Source: CBDUXT01 sp965371245 (GTDB lineage Bacteria > Planctomycetota > Phycisphaerae > UBA1845). From it: a stretch of 20,006 nt of DNA. The stretch spans positions 1 to 20,006 of the forward strand of contig CBDUXT010000097.1 in assembly GCA_965371245.1 (NCBI GenBank). The letters run 5' to 3'. The notes beneath the pieces were generated by a model. The model worked only from the letters and a program-made list of their open reading frames with translations. It had not been told where the DNA came from and ran no database searches. This document shows positions 13,821 through 20,006 of the stretch, in pieces (the stretch's first letter is position 1; the number at the start of each line of letters is the position of its first letter). Made by a program: the position numbers and the translations under genes.

Positions 13821-15382
13821 ATGAGAACGATCCGAACGCAAGCGACGCCTTGGTGCGCGCCATGCTGGACTCGTCGCTCGACGCCGTCGTCGGGATGGAC
13901 GCCCACGGCAACGTGCTCGAGTTTAGCCGAACTGCGGAATACATGTTCGGGTATGCCCGTGAGGAGGCCCTCGGCAAACCAGTTCTCGAGCTCATGCCCT
14001 CGGATCTTCGGGACCAACACAACTCCGCCCTCCGGCGCTATCTCGAGACTGGCGAGACGACGGTCCTCGGCAGACGTATCGAGCGAAAAGCGATTCACAA
14101 GGATGGTCGGGAGTTCCCCATCGAGGTGACCGTCACCAGTGTTGATCTTGGCGGTCCACCACGATTCGTCGCCTTCATCCGCGATATCACCGAGAGCCAG
14201 CGAGTGCAGGAGGAGCGAAGAAAACTCGAGGAAAAGGTCCAGCAGGCCCAGAAGCTGGAGAGCCTGGGCGTACTGGCTGGTGGAATCGCTCACGACTTCA
14301 ACAACATCCTCGTCGGAGTCCTCGGAAACGCCGGGCTCGCGCTAAGGCGCTTGTCCCCGGAATCCCCGGTGCGGGATTTCATCGAGGATATCGAGAGTGC
14401 GGGCCAGCGGGCGGCCGAGCTGACCAACCAGATGCTCGCCTACTCCGGGAAGGGTCGCTTCGTCTTGCGGTCGATCGACTTGAACAATCTCATCGAAGAG
14501 ATGACGCACTTGCTGAAGACGGTCGTCTCGAAGAAGGCGGTCTTCAAGCTAAACCTTGATTCGCGAACGCCGCCGATCGAGGCCGATCCCACGCAGATCC
14601 GTCAGGTGGTTATGAACCTGATCACCAATGCGTCCGATGCGCTTGAGGGCAAGAGCGGAGTGATCCTGATTTCGACCGGACTTGTGGAGGTCGATAGGGC
14701 GTATCTCCGTTCAACATACCTTCAGGAGGACATCGCAGATGGGATCTACGTCTACATTGAGGTCTCGGACACCGGAGTCGGGATGGACGAGGAGACGCAA
14801 CGAAGGGTGTACGATCCCTTCTTCAGCACCAAGTTCGCTGGACGAGGTCTCGGTTTGGCTGCGGTCTTGGGTATTGTCCGCGGGCACGGCGGCACGATCA
14901 AGATCTACAGTGAGCCAAGGAAAGGCACCACGTTCAAGGTGCTGTTTCCTCCATCGACGAACGAGCGCGAACCTGCCGTCGAGGCAACACCGAGCGTCCG
15001 GCACTTGCGAGGAAGCGGAACGGTGCTCGTCATCGATGACGAGGACACCACGCTCGTGGTGGTCAAGAGAATCCTTGAGGGGATCGGCTTCACGGTGCTG
15101 ACCGCCAAGGATCCCCGGAAGGGCTTGGCCATCTTTGGCGAGCGCGCGGAAGACATCGTGGCCGTTATTTTGGATCTGACCATGCCGCACATGGACGGGG
15201 AAGAAGCGTTCGCCCGGTTGCGCCGAATCAGTTCCAGTGCACGTGTGCTTCTGATCAGCGGCTACAACGAGCAGGACGCCATCTCTCGATTCGCCGGGAA
15301 GGGCCTCGCGGGCTTCTTGCAAAAACCGTTCAAACCGAAGGCTCTGATTGAGAAGGTAGACGAGATTCTGCACGGCCCATGA
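13817..15382 (+). CDS. PAS-domain hybrid histidine kinase with C-terminal receiver
   Basis: Soluble signalling protein of 521 aa with no membrane helix. In order: a PAS domain (about 10-126, closing with the PAC-like VAFIRDITE), a short coiled coil (126-148), and a HisKA dimerisation domain with phosphoacceptor H159 in GGIAHDFNN. The HATPase domain has its N box around N271 (NLITNASDAL), G1 DTGVGMD (318-324), F box DPFFSTKF and G2 GRGLGLA. A receiver (401-519) has acid pocket D407/D408, phosphoacceptor D453 in LDLTMPHMDG, S481 and K503 in QKPF. All catalytic positions are present. HDFNN-type hybrid kinases usually work through phosphorelay or the attached receiver. No output regulator is adjacent, so the target is unknown. 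The PAS domain suggests a cytoplasmic ligand or redox signal. The start has no Shine-Dalgarno and overlaps a possible leader ORF by ATGA. Confidence 0.94.
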   Translation: MNENDPNASDALVRAMLDSSLDAVVGMDAHGNVLEFSRTAEYMFGYAREEALGKPVLELMPSDLRDQHNSALRRYLETGETTVLGRRIERKAIHKDGREFPIEVTVTSVDLGGPPRFVAFIRDITESQRVQEERRKLEEKVQQAQKLESLGVLAGGIAHDFNNILVGVLGNAGLALRRLSPESPVRDFIEDIESAGQRAAELTNQMLAYSGKGRFVLRSIDLNNLIEEMTHLLKTVVSKKAVFKLNLDSRTPPIEADPTQIRQVVMNLITNASDALEGKSGVILISTGLVEVDRAYLRSTYLQEDIADGIYVYIEVSDTGVGMDEETQRRVYDPFFSTKFAGRGLGLAAVLGIVRGHGGTIKIYSEPRKGTTFKVLFPPSTNEREPAVEATPSVRHLRGSGTVLVIDDEDTTLVVVKRILEGIGFTVLTAKDPRKGLAIFGERAEDIVAVILDLTMPHMDGEEAFARLRRISSSARVLLISGYNEQDAISRFAGKGLAGFLQKPFKPKALIEKVDEILHGP

Positions 15383-15393
15383 GGATTCCCGTT

Positions 15394-15420
15394 CTATATT
15401 CGTTTCCAGTGCGGATATAG
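15394..15420 (+). repeat. AT-rich hairpin just after the hybrid kinase gene
   Basis: CTATATTCG (15394-15402) pairs with CGGATATAG (15412-15420) over 9 bp, including one G-U pair, around a 9-nt loop. It begins 12 nt past the kinase stop. No T-run follows, so it is more likely a 3'-end protecting structure than an intrinsic terminator. Confidence 0.4.
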
Positions 15421-15598
15421 GGTCGATGCCGCCACACCAGCGTGGCCTTGCGAAACGAACACTCAACAGCGAACTGTTGCATCCGGAAGCGCAGCAGCGG
15501 AAGACGTTCAACGCACATCCCCTTTGGGCGTGCAAGAAATGGGGAATCCGTGTTGAGATATCACAAATGCGAATCCCAGTCCCAAGGAGCTGCACATC

Positions 15599-15868
15599 GT
15601 GACTGATTCCGACCCGTCATCACCATCCGACTCACCGCCGGCCGAGGAGCTTCGCAAGGCGCTCAAGGCGTTCAAGAAGCGGCTCAAACTCGCCCGCCTC
15701 GACGACGAATCGAGCCTCGGGGGCGGGCCGATGTCGGGCGGCAAGTCTTCGAGCATCGTGGCCGTCATGGCGCCGAATCAGTATCCAAAGGCCGTCTGGG
15801 ACGCCCTCGTCGCGCAGGGTCGGCTCAAGTACTCCGGTCAGGGTCTCTATCAGCTTCCGGATAAGTAG
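15599..15868 (+). CDS. Small conserved protein of unknown function
   Basis: Protein of 89 aa with an acidic, Ser/Pro-rich N-terminus (1-17), a basic amphipathic helix (about 18-34, containing KAFKKRLKLARLDDES) and a glycine-rich turn GGGPMSGGK (41-49). A compact C-terminal half follows, with the block IVAVMAPNQYPKAVWDALVAQGRL. I recall very similar small proteins in planctomycete genomes, but I know of no assigned function. The C-terminal part could be a winged-helix-like fold (helix, helix, short hairpin ending GLYQLP), which is speculative. It starts with GTG, supported by AAGGAG (15584-15589) 9 nt upstream. It stands alone, 216 nt after the kinase and 166 nt before the membrane-protein operon. 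Confidence 0.78.
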   Translation: MTDSDPSSPSDSPPAEELRKALKAFKKRLKLARLDDESSLGGGPMSGGKSSSIVAVMAPNQYPKAVWDALVAQGRLKYSGQGLYQLPDK

Positions 15869-15927
15869 CGTCTCACGAGCCGGACGGTTCGGACTCTTTG
15901 TGTGACCGCCTGGGTACCGGTGCGCTG

Positions 15928-15956
15928 TTGACAGTCCAGCCGGCTCCTTGGATCAT
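15928..15956 (+). promoter_or_regulatory. Promoter for the DUF2339-DUF3999 operon
   Basis: A perfect TTGACA (15928-15933), a 17-nt spacer and GATCAT (15951-15956, 4/6) give 10 of 12 matches. Transcription would start about 72 nt before the ATG at 16035. Confidence 0.6.
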
Positions 15957-16034
15957 TGCTCCAACGTCGATGGCGAGGGTGACCCGGCCAGATAACCGGA
16001 GAGTCCTCGCGACTTCACGCACGAGGCACGAGCC

Positions 16035-18020
16035 ATGAAGTGCCCTTCCTGCGATCTCTGGGTTGACGCGACACACACGAGTTGCCCTAGCTGCGGAACC
16101 GATGTTTCCGCCCTGCGATCTCTTCAGGAATTCCAGGGCGAGGTCCGGCGCACCCGATCCGACTCGGAATGGATGGCCGAACGCCTCAAAGAGTTGGACG
16201 AGAAGCTCTCCTCGATTGTGCCGCTGATCAAGGACAGGATCGCGGCAGCGAAACCGGGGGCGGCGGCTGAGAAGCAAACCGAGCCGGTCACCCCGCCCAC
16301 GACCCCCCCGGTCGCCCCTCGTTCCGATCACGCGCCGCCCTGGGCCGCGCCAACGCCTCCGACCGCCCCGCCTCCCACCGATCCGAGACCTTCGGCTCCA
16401 TTCGCCCGCGCCCCGTCCTTCAGCGGGATCGACGAGATCCGCTTCGGGCAAAAATGGCTGCTTATTTGCGGATTGGTCATCACCGTGTTGGCCGTTGGGT
16501 ATTTCCTGAAATACTCGTTCGACCGCAACTGGGTTGGTCCGACGGGGCGAGTCGCGCTCGCCTACGTAGCCGCCGCGGCGCTGCTGATCGCCGGCGAGTT
16601 GTTCCGACAACGCAGCCTCGCCCTTTTTGGTCTCTATCTCATCGGGGCGGGTATTGCGGTCTTGTACTTTTCCACCTACGCGGCGTTTCAGATCTACGAC
16701 CTCATCGGGCAAACCGTTGCGTTCGGGCTCATGGTCCTGGTGACCGCACTGGCCGGCGCGCTGTCGCTGGTCTACGACACCAAGTGGCTGGCCGTCCTGG
16801 GCATCATCGGCGGCTTCCTGACACCCGTCGTCTTGAGCACGGGGGTGGACAACCAAGTTGCGCTCATGACGTACATGGTGATCCTGAGCGGCGGCATTCT
16901 GGTCGTCGGGGCCTTCAAACAGTGGAGCCTTCTGACCTACCTGGGCTTTGTGTTCACCTGGATGTTGTTCGCCGGGTGGTACGCCCGGCACTATGCGGAG
17001 CCGAAGTTCTGGGTCACCACGGTGTTCCTGAACGTGTTTTTCCTGATCTACACGCTGGTTCCGTTTGCGTATTACTTCTTGCGAGTGAGCCCGCAGCGAA
17101 TCGCCGGGTTCTTCATCACGGTTCCCAACGCGTTCATCGCGCTGGGCTTTTCCTTTGCGATGATCCGGGCCTATGCTTCGCTGGAGTTCGTCAGCGTCGT
17201 CACCGTGTCCTATGCGGCCCTGTTCTTCGGCTTGGCAACGTACCTTCGCCGCCGCCATCAAGCCAACGTGCAGGCATTCATCCTCCTTCTTGCCAAAGGA
17301 CAGCTCTTTCTGGTCGTGACCATTCCGATCCTTTTCTCCGCGAACTGGATCACCGTGTTCTGGGCCGTCCAAGCCGTTGCGTTGCTGTGGGCGGCGCTTC
17401 GCCTGGGCGACCAGCGGCTCCGCGGCGGCGCACTTGTCCTGATGTCGCTTGCGACGCTCAAGTTCCTCCTCTACGACTACACGGTCGTGTTCGAACTGCG
17501 CGTGGTTGACCTGTACTACCCCCGCGGGTTTGCGCTCGACCTGGTTGAGCGAGGGATCACCTCGGCCGCCGTGCTCGCGACGCTGTTCCTCGGTGGGCGC
17601 ATGTCGAAAGCGGGTGGGCTGGATGATCCGGACTGGCGGCGGAGCCCGCCTGCGATGTTGTTCGGTTCGTTTGCGGTGGTGCTGTTTATCACCCTGAACA
17701 TCGAGGTGGCGGCGCTCTTCCACGAGTTCGTGCCGCAGGCGCGCTTCGCGTCCATCTCCGTGCTGTGGACTCTCTTCTCCGTGGTGTTGATGGCGCTCGG
17801 TTTCTTGCGCAATCAAGCCTTCCTACGATGGTGTTCGCTCGCGCTGTTCGCGGTGACTGTGGGCAAGGTGTTCTTGCGGGACATGGCCAACGTCAACACG
17901 CCGTATCGGATACTGTCCTTTCTCGTGCTCGGGTTGATGCTCGTCGGCGTTTCCTTCCTGTACCACCGCTTCAAGGCTCACATTCGTCCTCCATCGTCCG
18001 AAGAGAAGGTCACGCCGTGA
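16035..18020 (+). CDS. DUF2339-like polytopic membrane protein with N-terminal zinc ribbon
   Basis: Integral membrane protein of 661 aa. Residues 1-22 form a zinc-ribbon-like CxxC...CxxC (C3, C6, C17, C20). A charged, probably coiled-coil stretch (28-70) and a Pro/Ala-rich linker (about 72-128) follow. From about 139 onwards there are roughly 18 hydrophobic segments. Family-like blocks are KWLLICGLVITVLAVGYFLKY plus NWVGPTGRVALAY at the first helices, and KVFLRDMANVNTPYRILSF at the end, both characteristic of DUF2339. The molecular function of this family is unknown; an envelope transport or assembly role has been guessed because of the many helices. The ATG has GAGG 8 nt upstream. Its stop overlaps the GTG start of the next gene (GTGA), so the two are translated together, as is typical for DUF2339/DUF3999 pairs. 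Confidence 0.85.
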   Translation: MKCPSCDLWVDATHTSCPSCGTDVSALRSLQEFQGEVRRTRSDSEWMAERLKELDEKLSSIVPLIKDRIAAAKPGAAAEKQTEPVTPPTTPPVAPRSDHAPPWAAPTPPTAPPPTDPRPSAPFARAPSFSGIDEIRFGQKWLLICGLVITVLAVGYFLKYSFDRNWVGPTGRVALAYVAAAALLIAGELFRQRSLALFGLYLIGAGIAVLYFSTYAAFQIYDLIGQTVAFGLMVLVTALAGALSLVYDTKWLAVLGIIGGFLTPVVLSTGVDNQVALMTYMVILSGGILVVGAFKQWSLLTYLGFVFTWMLFAGWYARHYAEPKFWVTTVFLNVFFLIYTLVPFAYYFLRVSPQRIAGFFITVPNAFIALGFSFAMIRAYASLEFVSVVTVSYAALFFGLATYLRRRHQANVQAFILLLAKGQLFLVVTIPILFSANWITVFWAVQAVALLWAALRLGDQRLRGGALVLMSLATLKFLLYDYTVVFELRVVDLYYPRGFALDLVERGITSAAVLATLFLGGRMSKAGGLDDPDWRRSPPAMLFGSFAVVLFITLNIEVAALFHEFVPQARFASISVLWTLFSVVLMALGFLRNQAFLRWCSLALFAVTVGKVFLRDMANVNTPYRILSFLVLGLMLVGVSFLYHRFKAHIRPPSSEEKVTP

Positions 18021-19348
18021 AACACTTCGTCATGCTGGCGACAGCTCTTTTTGCCCAGGCTGCCTTCGCGTCGGACCTGGAGCTGACGCCGGCCGCCTTT
18101 CGGCTCCGCTGTGCCGTCGAGGGAGAACTGACACCCGACCTGCCCGTGCGCGTGCCGCTGCCGGCCGGCATCATCGAGGCCGCCGCCCCGCGTTTCGCCG
18201 ACCTTCGTGTGTTCGACGATCAGGGCCGCGAGACGCCTTACGTCGTGTACCGCCAAACCGAGACGCGGCGCACACCCGTTTCCTTTACGTTCGAGATCGT
18301 TTCGTTCGACGGCAGCGAGGCTTCCGAGGTGATTGTCGTCAAGCAACCCGATCGGGCGGCTTCCTTTCATGTGCTCGAGCTGGTCATCTCGGGAAGGGAT
18401 TTCAACAAACGCGTGCAGGTCGAAACCGGACCCGACGAGGAAACGCTTCGCCTCGTGGCCACGGACGCGATCTTCGACTTCACCTCCAGGGTGAACCTGC
18501 GCAAGACGACGGTTCGACTTCCCGAAACGAGCGACCCGGTGGTCCGCCTCACGCTGACGGACCAGGCGCCCGCCCAAGACGCGGGGCGTGAGATGAAGCT
18601 TCGGTTCGAGGGGCTCGAGTTCTGGACCGACCGGATCAAGGCCGGGCCCTTCCGGATCGATCGCGTGATCGGGCATGGCGGTGAGAGCCAGGCTGCCCGC
18701 CATGACTACGATCGCATCGACATCGAGGATCCGAGGGTAACCACGGACGACGCCGGAAACACAGTCGTCCATCTCGGCCGCAGGGTGCCGGTCGCGGAAA
18801 TCACCATGCGTATCGACAACGCCTACTACTATCGTCGCGTGGAGTTGCTGGCCGCGGACGCGGCTCGCGATGATCGCTACCACCCCGTCGGTTCCGGCGT
18901 GATCTACAAGTTTCCGGGGATGATCGACTCGCGGTGTACGATCCGATTCGATCAACCCGCCCGTCATCTGCGCCTGCGCGTTCGGAACGACGACAATCCG
19001 CCACTGCGAATCCGCGGCGTCGAGATCGCGTGGATCCGCAGGAATCTCTACTTCGTTCCGGAGGCGGGCCGCACCTATCACCTGTTCGTGGGCGCCGATG
19101 GCACGAAGACCCCACGTTATGAGTTGCAAGACCTCATCCCCGAGGACCACGCTCGGCTTCGCCGGTTCGCCGCGGTGTCGCTGTCCGAGCCCCTGGCGAA
19201 CCCCGGCTACGTCCGTCAGGTGGACCCGGGGACGCGCGCGAACCTCGAAAGAGCCCTGTTTGTCGGCCTGATCATCGCGCTGGTTTCCGGGCTGAGTTTT
19301 TGGTTCTTCCGGCTGATGAAAAAGTTGCCGGGTCGCGCGGATGCGTAA
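18017..19348 (+). CDS. DUF3999-like exported protein with C-terminal membrane anchor
   Basis: Protein of 443 aa with a clear signal peptide (1-18, hydrophobic core VMLATALFAQ, cleavage after AFA). A long extracytoplasmic beta-rich region with DLRVFDDQGRETPYVVYR (62-79) follows, and a single C-terminal transmembrane helix (about 413-431) is followed by a basic cytoplasmic tail. Organisation and position immediately after a DUF2339 gene point to DUF3999. The assignment rests mainly on context and the 'DLRVFD.G...PY' block. GTG at 18017 overlaps the upstream stop (GTGA) with AGAAGG 7 nt before it. The frame is open back to 17765, but that would bury the signal peptide inside the upstream gene. 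Function is unknown; the two proteins probably form an envelope complex. Confidence 0.75.
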   Translation: MKHFVMLATALFAQAAFASDLELTPAAFRLRCAVEGELTPDLPVRVPLPAGIIEAAAPRFADLRVFDDQGRETPYVVYRQTETRRTPVSFTFEIVSFDGSEASEVIVVKQPDRAASFHVLELVISGRDFNKRVQVETGPDEETLRLVATDAIFDFTSRVNLRKTTVRLPETSDPVVRLTLTDQAPAQDAGREMKLRFEGLEFWTDRIKAGPFRIDRVIGHGGESQAARHDYDRIDIEDPRVTTDDAGNTVVHLGRRVPVAEITMRIDNAYYYRRVELLAADAARDDRYHPVGSGVIYKFPGMIDSRCTIRFDQPARHLRLRVRNDDNPPLRIRGVEIAWIRRNLYFVPEAGRTYHLFVGADGTKTPRYELQDLIPEDHARLRRFAAVSLSEPLANPGYVRQVDPGTRANLERALFVGLIIALVSGLSFWFFRLMKKLPGRADA

Positions 19349-19568
19349 TTCGCGGCGACGTCCGATAGACGCGGGCCAAAAGCGCAAGATTTGCCTGACT
19401 CGGCGCGTATCCCTCTTCGAGCCAGGGCTTCCCACTCTCAACAGCGTCTCCGGCCCTCGGGGAACCGTTCTTTCCGGAGCGGAACCGATGGCGAGATTCC
19501 GCCGCCCGGAGCCGAAACGAAAACATTAACCCCGCGGTCCGCGGCAACCCGATACGTATGCGAATGTC

Positions 19569-19589
19569 TTCGACCCCGCGTGGGGCGAA
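19569..19589 (+). repeat. Stable small hairpin upstream of the hydrophobic peptide gene
   Basis: TTCG-a-CCCC (19569-19577) pairs with GGGGCGAA (19582-19589) around the loop GCGT, with one bulged A. It lies 16 nt before the TTGGAG ribosome binding site of the 27-aa peptide and could shape its translation or its leader RNA. Confidence 0.45.
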
Positions 19590-19620
19590 CCGGATCGGTC
19601 AGTCTTTGGAGATTCTCGAT

Positions 19621-19704
19621 ATGCAAACACTACTGCTAGGCCTTGGAGCCTTTTGGCTATTCTTCCTCGATGGGCTCGCCTTGCTCTTCCCCACCGGCTT
19701 GTAG
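19621..19704 (+). CDS. Tiny hydrophobic single-span peptide (27 aa; 48 aa if upstream start used)
   Basis: The frame encodes 27 residues: MQTLLLGLGAFWLFF, then LDGLALLFPTGL and a TAG stop. Nearly the whole peptide is a transmembrane-length hydrophobic segment with one Asp and one Pro and no basic end. TTGGAG (19606-19611) stands 9 nt before the ATG. The frame is open to ATG codons at 19558 and 19564, which would add about 20 polar residues, but these have no Shine-Dalgarno. A strong intrinsic terminator follows 30 nt after the stop, so this is a self-contained short transcription unit. I do not recognise the peptide. It could be a small membrane-protein subunit or regulator, or a type I toxin-like peptide. 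No promoter hexamers were convincing. Confidence 0.5.
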   Translation: MQTLLLGLGAFWLFFLDGLALLFPTGL

Positions 19705-19734
19705 ACAAACACCCTCATGATTTCGTCTTTTCGG

Positions 19735-19767
19735 CCCGCCGCGTTCTCGCAACGTCGGCGGGTTTTT
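19735..19767 (+). terminator. Strong intrinsic terminator after the hydrophobic peptide ORF
   Basis: CCCGCCGCGTT (19735-19745) pairs with AACG-T-CGGCGGG (19751-19762) over 11 bp with one bulged T around the loop CTCGC. TTTTTCTCTT follows directly. Stem strength and T-run make this the clearest plus-strand terminator in the window. It would also end read-through from the DUF2339-DUF3999 operon. Confidence 0.85.
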
Positions 19768-19847
19768 CTCTTGCCCAGCCGCTCGGGCAGAGTGACCTGC
19801 CTGAAACGCCCGACGATTGACCCCAGGTTCTGGAGCAGGTTTAAGAA

Positions 19848-19907
19848 GGCTCTTTCAGAGCCGCGCCCGTGAGGTAGCGGTCTGGTTTCGCAAACGATAT
19901 CGCTCCC
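19848..19907. repeat. REP-like inverted repeat (copy 2, degenerate right arm)
   Basis: Positions 19851-19879 match 1222-1250 at 25 of 29 sites (core GAGCCGCGCCCGTGAGG). The roughly 20-nt loop is recognisably similar, and CGCTCCC at 19901-19907 falls where the right arm starts in copy 1. The rest of the right arm has decayed. GGCTCT/AGAGCC (19848-19862) adds a small local hairpin at its left end. Confidence 0.6.
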
Positions 19908-20006
19908 GCCCATGAAGCGGTGTTTGTCAGAACCCTTCTGATACACCCTCTTACTTCGAGTTTCGCACTTATGCCGCTTGTTGAACGGCGTGTAGCAAGG
20001 TTGCCA
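19908..20006. other. Right edge, no supported gene
   Basis: Beyond the repeat I see no convincing gene. A plus-strand ATG at 19971 is open to the window end for 12 codons, but it has no Shine-Dalgarno and too little sequence to judge. Confidence 0.4.

Noticed and set aside
13436..14293. 285-codon minus-strand frame opposite the kinase N-terminus
   Set aside because: It overlaps the PAS and HisKA coding sequence in antisense and has no family motif.
14711..15595. 294-codon minus-strand frame opposite the kinase C-terminus
   Set aside because: The plus strand carries intact ATPase and receiver motifs; the reverse frame is a shadow.
15873..17816. 647-codon open frame on the minus strand
   Set aside because: It is antisense to the DUF2339-like gene, has a composition rich in Arg, His, Gln and Glu typical of reverse reading of GC-rich genes, has no known motif, and the plus-strand frame has clear membrane-protein features.
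17978..19441. 487-codon open frame on the minus strand
   Set aside because: It is antisense to the DUF3999-like gene, which has a signal peptide, coupled start and anchor. The reverse frame shows no motif.
19599..19946. 115-codon minus-strand frame containing 'PHGRGSER'
   Set aside because: It reads through the palindromic repeat and the plus-strand terminator, so it is an artefact of the repeat.
19971..20006. ATG open to the right edge (12 codons)
   Set aside because: No Shine-Dalgarno and too short to judge; it could be the start of a gene outside the window.
1..20006. tRNA, rRNA, CRISPR array, insertion sequence or prophage
   Set aside because: I looked for cloverleaf arms, regularly spaced direct repeats, transposase or integrase motifs and found none. 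A tRNAscan, Infernal/Rfam and ISfinder run would be needed to exclude them fully.

Overview
The window looks like a chromosomal segment of a GC-rich planctomycete, most likely of the Phycisphaerae type. No rRNA or other phylogenetic marker is present, so this rests on gene content. The pointers are a prepilin-type protein with the H-X9-DG motif, a secreted sugar dehydrogenase with a dockerin-like tail, a small conserved acidic/basic protein (15599-15868) that I associate with planctomycetes, a lysine/alanine-rich histone-tail-like protein, and a dispersed palindromic repeat whose false translation contains 'PHGRGSER'. I see no phage, transposase, CRISPR array or tRNA. The window reads as ordinary chromosome with long, structured intergenic regions.

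Layout. (1) 120-2797, minus strand: a likely operon, Nudix hydrolase > rhomboid protease > M50 site-2 protease. It is driven by a well-formed promoter (TTGTCC-N17-TATAAT) at 2847-2875. A palindromic repeat lies between the two protease genes, and both proteases end in the same 32-residue C-terminal motif. (2) 2929-6623, plus strand: a divergent promoter, then dxr (MEP isoprenoid pathway) overlapping by 16 nt a greatly enlarged rseP with about five PDZ-like modules. (3) 6863-7255: a small PilZ protein. (4) 7448-7830, minus: a complete small transcription unit (promoter, 12-nt Shine-Dalgarno, 58-aa Lys/Ala-rich protein, intrinsic terminator). (5) 7831-8690: about 860 bp with no convincing gene. 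(6) 8691-11237, minus: elongation factor P, with an apparent Asn at the usual lysine tip position, and a secreted PQQ-type glucose/sorbosone dehydrogenase-like protein with a dockerin-like C-terminus.

(7) 11489-13402, plus: a class I methyltransferase and an H-X9-DG prepilin-like protein. (8) 13761-15382: a PAS hybrid histidine kinase with a C-terminal receiver, preceded by a possible 19-codon leader ORF that overlaps its start by ATGA. (9) 15599-15868: a small conserved protein of unknown function. (10) 15928-19348: a DUF2339-like polytopic membrane protein with an N-terminal zinc ribbon, translationally coupled to a DUF3999-like secreted and anchored protein. (11) 19558-19767: a tiny hydrophobic-peptide gene (27 aa, or 48 aa from an upstream in-frame ATG) followed by a strong intrinsic terminator. 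A second, degenerate copy of the palindromic repeat lies near the right edge.

Common themes are envelope and membrane proteostasis (three intramembrane proteases of two mechanistic classes) and signalling (PilZ, hybrid kinase). The least explained items are the shared protease tails, the multi-PDZ RseP, the non-canonical EF-P tip, the short hydrophobic-peptide transcription unit and the dispersed repeat. All names are based on motif recognition by eye; no database search was run.
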